This document shows positions 37,900 through 48,269 of a stretch of DNA of 64,000 bases, in pieces (the first letter of the stretch is position 1; the number at the start of each line of letters is the position of its first letter). This DNA comes from Argopecten irradians (Eukaryota; Mollusca; Bivalvia; Pectinida; Pectinidae), in NCBI RefSeq assembly GCF_041381155.1, contig NC_091147.1:13207030-13271029 (forward strand). The letters are read 5' to 3'. The translations under genes and the position numbers were made by a program. The notes beneath the pieces were generated by a model. The model did not search any database and was not told where the DNA came from. It was given only the letters and a program-made list of their open reading frames with translations.

Positions 37900-40240
37900 A
37901 GCTTTCGATGATGGAAGTATGCAGGGAGAAAGGAGGCGTAATTTAGTATTCCAACGAGATTTTACGTGAGGAAGGTGAGGAGGGAAACGAAAGCGTAATT
38001 TAGTATGGCAAAAATATTATACGAGGGAGAGTGTGGAGTGAAAGGGAAGCGTAATTTAGTATGGCGAAGAGAGTGTACGAAAGGGAGTGTGGAGAGAAAG
38101 GGATGCGTAATTTAGTATGGCGAAGAGAGCGTACGAAGGGGAGTGTGGAGTGAAAGGGAAGCGTAATTTAGTATGGCGAAGAGAGTGTACGAAAGGGAGT
38201 GTGGAGAGAAAGGGATGCGTAATTTAGAATGGCGAAGAGATTATACGAGGGGGAGTGTGGGGTGAAAGGGAAGCGTAATTTAGTATGGCGAAGAGATTGT
38301 ACAAGGGGGAGTGTGGAGAGAAAGGGAAGCGTAATTTAGTTTGGCGAAGAGAGTGTACGAAGGGGAGTGTGGAGAGAAAGGAAAGCGTAATTTAGTATGG
38401 CGAAGAGAGCGTACGAGGGGGAGGTATGGAGTGAAAGGGAAGCGTAATTTCGTATAGCGAAGAGAGTGTACGAAGGGGAGTGTGGAGAGAAAGGGAAGCG
38501 TAATTTAGTATGGCGAAGAGAGTGAGTGGAGTGAAGGGAGCGTAATTTAGTATGGCGTACGAGGGGAGTGTGGAGTGAAAGGGAAGCGTAATTTAGTATG
38601 GCGAAGAGAGTGTACGAGGGGGAGTGTGGAGTGAAAGGGAAGCGTAATTTAGTATGGCGAAGAGAGTGTACGAAAGGGAGTGTGGAGAGAAAGGGATGCG
38701 TAATTTAGTATGGCGAAGAGAGCGTACGAAGGGGAGTGTGGAGTGAAAGGGAAGCGTAATTTAGTATGGCGAAGAGACAGTGTACGAAAGGGAGTGTGGA
38801 GAGAAAGGGATGCGTAATTTAGTATGGCAAAGAGAGCGTACGAAGGGGAGTGTGGAGTGAAAGGGAAGCGTAATTTAGTATGGCGAAGAAAGTGTACGAA
38901 AGGGAGTGTGGAGAGAAAGGGAATGCGTAATTTAGAATGGCGAAGAGATTATACGAGGGGGAGTGTGGGGTGAAAGGGAAGCGTAATTTAGTATGGCGAA
39001 GAGATTGTAAAGGGGGGGGGGGGGGAGTGTGGAGAGAAAGGGAAGCGTAATTTAGTTTTGCAAAGAGAGTGTACGAAGGGGAGTGTGGAGAGAAAGGAAG
39101 CGTAATTTAGTATGGCGAAGAGAGTGTACGAGGGGGAGTGTGGAGTGAAAGGGAAGCGTAATTTAGTATGGCGAAGAGAGTGTACGAAGGGGAGTGTGGA
39201 GAGAAAGGGAAGCGTAATTTAGTATGGCGAAGAGAGTGTACGAGGGGGAGTGTGGAGTGAAAGGGAAGCGTAATTAAGTATGGCAAAGAGAGTGTACAAA
39301 GGGGAGTGTGGAGTGAAAGGGAAGCGTAATTTAGTATGGCGAAGAGAGTGTACGAAGGGGAGTGTGGAGAGAAAGGGAAGCGTAATTTAGTATGGCGAAG
39401 AGAGTGTACGAGGGGGAGTGTGGAGTGAAAGGGAAGCGTAATTTAGTATGGCGAAGAGAGTGTACGAGGGGGAGTGTGGAGTGAAAGGGAAGCGTAATTT
39501 AGTATGGCGAAGAGAGTGTACGAAGGGGAGTGTGGAGAGAAAGGAAAGCGTAATTTAGTATGGCGAAGAGAGCGTACGAGGGGGAGTGTGGAGTGAAAGG
39601 GAAGCGTAATTTCGTATGGCGAAGAGAGTGTACGAGGGGGAGTGTGGAGTGAAAGGGAAGCGTAATTTAGTATGACGAAGAGAGTGTACGAGGGGGGTGC
39701 GGAGTGAAAGGGAAGCGTAATTAAGTATGGCAAAGAGAGTGTACGAGGGGGAGTGTGGAGTGAAAGGGGAGCGTAATTTAGTATGACGAAGAGAGTGTAC
39801 GAAGGGGAGTGTGGAGAGAAAGGGAAGCGTAATTTAGTATGACGAAGAGAGTGTACGAGAGGGAGTGTGGAGAGAAAGGGAAGCATAATTTAGTATGGCG
39901 AAGAGAGTGTACGAAGGGGAGTGGTGAGAAAGGGATGCGTAATTTAGTATGGAGAAGAGAGTGTAGGAGGGGGTGTGTGGAGTGAAAGGGAAACGTAATT
40001 TAGTATGACGAAGAGAGTGTACGAAGGGGAGTGTGGAGAGAAAGGGAAGCGTAATTTAGTATGACGAAGAGAGTGTACGAGAGGGAGTGTGGAGAGAAAG
40101 GGAAGCGTAATTTAGTATGACGAAGAGAGTGTACGAGGGGGAGTGTTGAGTGAAAGAGAGTGTACGAGTGGGAGTGTGGGGAGAAAGGGAAGCGTAATTT
40201 AGTATGGCGAAGAGAGTGTACGAAGGGTAGTGTGAAGAAG
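37900..40240. repeat. 56-bp minisatellite, about 42 copies
   Basis: The unit order is GAAGCGTAATTTAGTATGGC, GAAGAGAGTGTACGAGGGGG, AGTGTGGAGTGAAAGG. Two variants alternate irregularly (GGAGTGAAAGG and GGAGAGAAAGG). Plus strand purine-rich with almost no C. The first copies (37.9-38.0 kb) and the last (40.14-40.24 kb) are degenerate. A run of 14 G occurs at 39012-39025. Open frames on the minus strand (for example 39443-39886) result from the array. Confidence 0.97.
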
Positions 40241-40764
40241 GAAACGAAATATGACATGTATTTTTTATAAGACTCTACGAAGTAATAGGGAAGGAAAATA
40301 AAATATGAAAAGGAAACTTTATAGGCCGTGAAAAATGATGATATTTAAAGACAAAAATGTGAAAATAATCAAATTGAGAAGGAAATGAGTAATTTATTAA
40401 CATTATTGGGGACAAAGACATAGAAAACGCTAATGGAATCGAATGATAATATCTTATCGAGATACATGTGAAGGGATGTAATAAGGTTGAAAGAGAGAGG
40501 AACCCGACTTTTGGAGAGAAGGCGCTCATGTGTCTGAAGGAAGGGAGATAATCGCAATTACATCCAGTCTTTATATACATTTGTTCTCTAACCAACACAA
40601 GTTCATTTCAACTTAAACTTTACCAATCGTACATGATTACTGAGACTAGGATATGATCTATTTAGGTGTACAGAGCCGGTAAATAATGTCATCCTATATA
40701 AAGTATACACAGAAATGTCGTAATATATCCCTCAGATAAAATGTAGAAAGGTCCTCACAGAAAC
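40241..40764. other. Gene-free sequence between arrays
   Basis: AT-rich with no gene. Short GGGAGATAAT motif at about 40545. Confidence 0.5.
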
Positions 40765-42795
40765 TGAATAAGGTTATAGGACCATCACACGACAGGCATG
40801 TAATTAGAATAGGGTCTTCACATGATGTCCTGTAATCAGAATAGGATCATCATGATATCCTTGTAAATAGGATAGGGTCATCATGATATCCCTGTAATTA
40901 GAACAGGGTCATCATGATATCCCTGTAATTAGAACAGGGTCATCATGATATCCCTGTAATTAGAACAGGGTCATCATGATATCCCTGTAATTAGAACAGG
41001 GTCATCATGATATCCCTGTAATTAGAACAGGGTCATCATGATATCCCTGTAATTAGGATAGGATCATCATAGTATGCATGCAGTTAAAATAGGGTCATCA
41101 TGATATCCTTGTAAATAGGATAGGGTCATCATGATATCCCTGTAATCAGAATAGGGTCATCATGATGTCCCTGTAAATAGGATAGGGTCATCATGATATC
41201 CCTGTAATTAGAACAGGGTCATCATGATATCCCTGCAATTAGAACAGGGTCATCATGATATCCCTGTAATTAGAACAGGGTCATCATGATGTCCCTGTAA
41301 ATAGGATAGGGTCATCATGATATCCCTGTAAATTAGAACAGGGTCATCATAATATCCATGTAAATAGAACATGGTCATCATGATATATCCCTGTAATTTA
41401 GAACAGGGTCATCATGATATCCCTCTAATTAGGACAGGGTCACCCATGATATCCCTGAAAATAGGATAGGGTCATCATGATTTTCATCATGTTCTGTAAA
41501 GGAAAGGGTCATCATGTTATCCCTGTAATTAGGACAGGATCATTATTAAATATATGTAACTAGGACAGGGTCGTTATGAAATTTATGTAATTAGGACAGG
41601 ATGATTATGATTTTCCGGTAATCAGGATAGGGTCATGGTATCCCTGTAATATAGGAAAGGATCACCATGACATCCATCTAATTAGGACAGGATCACCATG
41701 ATATCCCTGAAATTGAATAGGTGTTCATGATTTCCCTGTAATTAGGATAGGGTCATCGTGATATTCCTGTAATTAGGATAGAGTCACCATGGTATCCCTG
41801 TAATTAGGATAGGATTAATAGATACCTGAAATTATGATAGGGTCATCATGATGTCCCTGTAATTGCGAGAGGGTCACTCATGATATCCCTGTAATTAGAA
41901 GAGGGTCATCATGATGTCCATGTTTTTTAGGATAGGATTAATGATATCCTATCATATGAACAGGGTCATCAAGATATCCTGTAATTAGAACAGGGTCATC
42001 ATGATATCCCTGTATTTAGAACAGGGTCATTCATGATATCCCTGTAATTAGGACAAGGTCATCATGATATCCCTGTAATTTGGATAGGATCATCATAGTA
42101 TGCATGCAGTTTAAAATAGGATCATCATGATATCCATTAAGATAGAGTAATCAAGGTGTCCCTGTAATTAGGATAGTGTCATCATGATTTCCTTGCAATC
42201 AGGACAGGGTCATTATGATATCCCTGTTATTAGGAGAGGGTAATCATGATGTCTCTGTAATAAGGACAGGGTCATAATGCTATCCATGTATTTAGGACAG
42301 GGTCATCATGGTGTCTATGTTATTAAAATAGGGTCATCATGATGCCATGTAATTAGGAGATGGTCATCATAATATCCCTACAATTAGGATAGAGTCATCG
42401 AGGTGTCTCTGTAATTAGGATAGGATCATGATATCCCTGTAATTAGGATAGGGTTACCATGATATCCCTGTTGTTAGGAAAGGATCAGCAAGGTTTTTCT
42501 GTAATTAGGATAGGATCATGATATCTCTGTAATTCGGACAGAGTCATCATGATTTCTCTATAATTGAGATAGGGTCATCATGGTGTCTCTGTAATTAGGA
42601 CAGGGTCATCATGGTGTCTCTATAATTAGGACAGGCTCATCATGATTTCTCTATAATTTGGACAGGGTCATAATGGTGAAATGTAATTAAAATAGAACCA
42701 TCATGATATCCCTGCAATAAGGATAGGGTCATCATGGTGTCCGTTTAATTAGAACAGGGTCATCATGATATCATGATTGTTGGATAGATGTTTAA
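40765..42795. repeat. 31-bp satellite, GC-richer subfamily, about 65 copies
   Basis: The unit contains GGGTCATCATGATATCCCTG followed by TAATTAGAACA. It is nearly perfect at about 40905-41050 and increasingly diverged towards 42.7 kb. ATCATGAT is palindromic. It runs directly into the related subfamily that follows. Confidence 0.96.
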
Positions 42796-45700
42796 GATAT
42801 ATCAATTTATATATAGGATAATGCCATCATTATCTTTGTATATAGGATAATGCCATCATTATATCTTTGTATATAGGATAAATGTCATCATTATATCTTT
42901 GTTGGTAGGAAAATGTAATCATTATATCTTTGTATATAGGATAATATTATCATTATATCTTTATATATAGGATAATGCCATCATTATATCTTTATATATA
43001 GGATAATGTCATCATTCTATCTTTGTATATAGGATAATGTCATCATTCTATCTTTATATATAGGATAATGTCATCATTATATCTTTATATATAGGATAAT
43101 GTCATCATTATATCTTTATATATAGGATAATGTCATCATTATATATTTATATATAGGATAATGTAATCATTCTATCTTTATATATAGGATAATGTCATCA
43201 TTATATCTTTGTATATAGGAAAATGTCATCATTAAATCTTATTATATAGGATAATATCATCATTATATCTTTGTTGGTAGGAAAATGTAATCATTATATC
43301 TTTGTATATAGGATAATGTCATCATTATATCTTTGTATATAGGAAAATGTCATCATTAAATCTTATTATATAGGATAATATCATCATTATATCTTTGTTG
43401 GTAGGAAAATGTAATCATTATATCTTTGTATATAGGATAATGTCATCATTAAAGCTTTGTATAATAGGAAAATGTAATCATTTATATCTTTATATATAGG
43501 ATAATGTCATCATTATATCTTTGTATATAGGATGATGTCATAATTATATCTTTATATATAGGATAATGCCATCATTATATCTTTGTATATATGATAATGT
43601 CATCATTATATCGTTGTATAATAGGATAATGCCATCATTATATCTTTGTATATAGGATAATGTCATCATTATATCTTTGTATATAGGATAATGTCATCAT
43701 TATATCTTTATATATAGGATAATGTCATCATTATATCTTTGTATATATGATAATGTCATCATTATATCGTTGTATAATAGGAAAATGTCATCATTATATC
43801 TTTGTATATAGGATAATGTCATCATTATATCTTTGTATATAGGGTAATGTCATCATTATATCTTTGTATATAGGATAATGTCATCATTATAACTTTGTAT
43901 ATAGGATAATGTCATCATTATAACTTTGTATATAGGATAATGTCATCATTATACCTTTGTATATAGGATAATGTCATCATTATAACTTTGTATATAGGAT
44001 AATGTCATCATTAAACCTTTATATATAGGATAATGTCATCATTATATCTTTATATATAGGACAATGTCATCATTATATCTTTGTATATAGGACAATGTCA
44101 TCATTATATCTTTGTATAGTAGGAAAATGTAATCATTATAACTTTGTATATAGGATAATGCCATCATTATATTTTTATATATAGGAAAATTAAATCATTA
44201 TATCTTTATATATATGATAATGTCATCATTATATCTTTGTATATAGGATAATGTCATCATTGTATCTTTATATATAGGAAAATGTCATCATTATATCTTT
44301 ATATATAGGATAATGTCATCATTATATCTTTATATATAGGATAATGTCATCATTATAACTTTGTATATAGGATAATGTCATCATTATACCTTTGTATATA
44401 GGATAATGTCATCATTATATCTTTGTATATAGGATAATGCCATCATTATATCTTTATATATAGGATAATGTCATCATTATATATATAGGACAATTAATGT
44501 CATCATTATATCCTTATATATAGGATAGTGTCATCATTATATCTTTATATATAGGATAATGTCATCATTATATCTTTATATATAGGATAATGTCATCATT
44601 ATATCTTTATATATAGGATAATGTCATCATTATATCTTTGTATATAGGATAATGTCATCATTATATCTTTGTATATAGGATAATGTCATCATTATATCTT
44701 TATATATAGGATAATGTCATCATTATATCTTTATATATAGGATAATGTCATCATTATATATATAGGACAATGTCATAATGTCATCATTCTATCTTTGAAT
44801 ATATGATAATGTCATCATTATATATTTATATATAGGATAATGTCATCATTATATCCTTATATATAGGATAGTGTCATCATTATATCTTTATATATAGGAT
44901 AATGTCATCATTATATCCTTATATATAGGATAATGTCATCATTATATCTTTATATATAGGATAATGTCATCATTATATCTTTATATATAGGATAATGTCA
45001 TCATTGTATCTTTATATATAGGATAATGTCATCATTATATCTTTGTATATAGGATAATGTCATCATTATATCTTTGTATATATGATAATGTCATCATTAT
45101 ATATTTATATATAGGATAATGTCATCATTATATCGTTGTATATAGGATAATGTCATCATTATATCTTCATATATAGGACAATGTCATAATGTCATCACTC
45201 TATCTTTGTATATAGGATAATGTCATCATTATATCTTCATATATAGGACAATGTCATAATGTCATCATTATATCTTTGTATATAGGATAATGTCATCATT
45301 ATATCTTTGTATATAGGATAATGTCATCATTATATCTTTGTATATAGGATAATGTCATCAAAATATCTTTATATATAGAAAAATATCATCATTATATCTT
45401 TATATATAGGATAATGTCATCATTATATCTTTATATATAGGATAATGTCATCATTATATCTTTATATATAGGATAATGTCATCATTATATCTTTGTATAT
45501 AGGATAATGTCATCATTATATCTTTGTATATAGGATAATGTCATCATTATATCTTTGTATATAGGATAATGTCATCATTATATCTTTATATATAGGATAA
45601 TGTCATCATTATATCTTTGTATATAGGATAATGTCATCATTATATCTTTGTATATAGGATAATGTCATCATTATATCTTTGTATATAGGATAATGTCATC

Positions 45701-45975
45701 ATTATATCTTTGTATATAGGATAATGTCATCATTATAACTTTGTATATAGGATAATGTCATCATTATATCTTTGTATATAGGAAAATGTCATCATTATAT
45801 CTTTATATATAGGATAATATCATCATTTTATCTTTGTATATAGGACAATGTCATAATATTTTCATTATATCTTTATATATAGGAAAATGTCATCATTAAA
45901 TATTTGTATATATAGGATAATGTCATCATTATAACTTTGTATATAGGATAATGTCATCATTATATCTTTGTAATT
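42796..45975. repeat. 31-bp satellite, AT-rich subfamily, about 102 copies
   Basis: The unit contains GGATAATGTCATCATTATAT followed by CTTTGTATATA (or CTTTATATATA). It has the same 31-bp length and register as the preceding array and matches it at about 24 of 31 positions. Compound units with an extra ATGTCATA block (GGACAATGTCATAATGTCATC) recur at about 44770, 45175 and 45245. Confidence 0.96.
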
Positions 45976-47883
45976 GGAATATAATTAGATACGTGCATAT
46001 TTAACAAAAAATATTAATTTAACTAATGATTATGGCTTCATATGAAAAAGCTAGATTGATGTCCAGTGAAAATCTTGGATCTGTAAGAATTGCATCGACG
46101 ATCAGATTCCGATACATCCACACATTTGGATGACATTAAAAATGTCCATAAAGGTAGCTAATTATAATACAGACACTAATTGTTCCTGATGCTCGTCGCA
46201 CTCTACAAGATGGGTCCATATTGGTATAAACTTTAACTTATTCTCAGATGTCAATGAGATCCCCCAACAATAAGGATCAATTAATGTCTACTCACCTAGG
46301 TGTCTTAATCAGCTCCTCTTTGAATCACAGACTTCACCGACTATTCCCTGTTACTAAGACCAGTTTCGTTTTGAGTGTAAAACAGAATGTGGAGAGGTGT
46401 CGGACATGAAATGGAGGGGAGAAAATATTTGATATTTTGACTGAGTAAAACATACTTTTGGCTGACGAACCCTGCCGATATACAAGTTGCCGACACGAGA
46501 CAGACCGATCATGGTTTCTATTATATCAGAGACTTGACGGTTTCGGAGGCTAGTGCACTATAATGATTCCTTCCATGCGCCATGGCGTCTACTTGGGTCG
46601 AGGAACGGAGTGACTCCTGGAGCCGATAGAATGTTGTTGGTAGGTGGGTTAACCCTCACTTCTACCCCCTCCCCACTCCCCAACTATCTCCGTACCTATT
46701 GACATGAAGATGCGTTTATTTCTTGAGGTGGAACAAGCCTCACCTTCATTGCTATATCAACACATTATCCCCAAAAAGTCTCTGTGCATTCTTTTCCTGG
46801 CGGAAAATCCGTCCCGTCTTCAAGACGCGACGTACATTTTTGTACATGTAAAAATAACATACATGTATATATAGATCTCTAATGTTTTTTGTTAATTTGT
46901 ATAAATAGCTCTATATTTACCCCAAACATAATGGAGAAATTGAAATAAAAGCTGACAAGAATTAACTGTAAAACAATTTGTAGAACGAAAATTGGATCAC
47001 AATAAGGAACTTGATTAAGATGGAAATGAAGATGGGCGTGTCTCCATCTGAAGTTAAAATGGCGGCACGTCGCGCCAACGTTTTTGCGTGCCAAGTATCA
47101 GTTACTCATTTACTAATGGATAAGCAATTAAATCTAGCTTTCGGCACGTGTGAATTTATCGGTATCCTTATTGTTATTATATTATCTTTTGTTTATTCAT
47201 TTTATGTTTTTTTTATTAGTTACTAATAGTAGTTTATTTATTCATTTTTCATTTATTTTGTTTTGGTGTGTACGTGGTGGTGGGGGGAGGGGGAATGTGG
47301 AGGGTCTATTTGTCTAATCCTTCATTCAATATTACGTTTGTAATTGACCTATAGATTAATAGGTATACTTATAATGCTTTATTTCCACGTATAGAAAAAT
47401 GTTATGCGAAATCTACGTGTGATGTTGTGGCGTAAACGTATTTATCATAGGAAATATTAATTTCATCTGATATTGATGTAGATTCATCCATCCCTAGCCG
47501 TCTAGCTAAGGAAGATCGGTGATTCAACTGTTTCCAAAATTTACAAATACATAACAGTTTTATTTTCTTTTTATTAAGATGTGTTTTAATCGGAATTTCC
47601 CACTGCGAATTTTCAGCATCACAAGAAAGAAGGTAGCGCCAGTCCCGTAAACGCGACGCCAGTATGACGGGCAGGTATGCACGAGAACGCACGCTCTTGG
47701 CAAAGTCAGTAACCAAAACAAACCGAATCGACAGAAAATGGCGTCATGATTTGTCAGGAATGAGGAGGGGTGAGGATGTGTCTAGTCTGGAAAATAAAAT
47801 GTTAACTTTTCTCTTCACTTGAATTGTATCACTTATGTAAAAAATAATTGTGAAGAAATAAAATATTTTTTGTAAAAAGCTAG
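45976..47883. other. Gene-free sequence before the tRNA
   Basis: No coding exon recognised. A G-rich tract lies at about 47277-47300. Two short frames (47011-47226 plus, 47402-47716 minus) have no recognisable domain. Confidence 0.5.
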
Positions 47884-47967
47884 TGTCAGAAGTGGGATTC
47901 GAACCCACGCCTGGAGAACCAGACTGCGACCTGAACGCAGCGCCTTAGACCGCTCGGCCATCCTGAC
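47884..47967 (-). tRNA. tRNA-Leu (anticodon CAG)
   Basis: An 84-nt minus-strand tRNA. The acceptor stem GTCAGGA pairs with TTCTGAC (one G-T pair), with discriminator A. The D arm has GCC/GGC stems (A box GGCCGAGCGGTCTAAGG). The anticodon stem CTGCG/CGCAG encloses loop TTCAGGT, giving anticodon CAG. A long class II variable arm with a CTGG/CCAG stem and the T arm GTGGG-TTCGAAT-CCCAC (B box) follow. No intron. A run of five T on the minus strand (47878-47874), about six bases past the 3' end, is the Pol III terminator. It reads CTG leucine codons. It lies about 300 bp upstream of the divergent IRAK4-like gene. Confidence 0.97.
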
Positions 47968-48195
47968 TTATTGAATGTCAGGCTTTAAACTTATTTGCAT
48001 TTCTTTATCTTAGAAAATAGAAAATTACTAATATTTAAATTGAATCGTATGACTTTAATATTATGAAGTTGGTTTGTTACAGCACGTAGAGAAAATTCTT
48101 ATCTGTCCCGGAATTCAGCAATTGTTGACTCATTGCTATTGTATCATGTTATTGGTTCCCGGAAACGCTTACAAGTTCGGTTCTTAAAATAGACA

Positions 48196-48269
48196 CGATT
48201 TGATTGGCTCCGTAATCCAAACTCGTCAAAAGGGGAATTCCCACTTCCCGTTTGCGATAGTTTGGCATT
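48196..48269 (+). promoter_or_regulatory. Proximal promoter/5' UTR of the IRAK4-like gene with kappa-B site
   Basis: GGGAATTCCC at 48233-48242 is a perfect ten-base palindrome fitting the NF-kappaB/Rel consensus GGGRNNYYCC, and a further G precedes it. It lies 27 bp upstream of the ATG. An inverted CCAAT box (GATTGG) is at 48202-48207. An ETS-like core in reverse (ACTTCCC) overlaps 48243-48249. No clear TATA box is seen. Since IRAK4 acts upstream of NF-kappaB, feedback regulation is plausible but is an inference. The transcription start is unknown, so the site may fall in the promoter or the 5' UTR. Confidence 0.5.

Noticed and set aside
39443..39886. 147-codon open frame on the minus strand
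   Set aside because: It is made entirely of the 56-bp minisatellite read through its three frames; no start context, domain or composition of a real protein.
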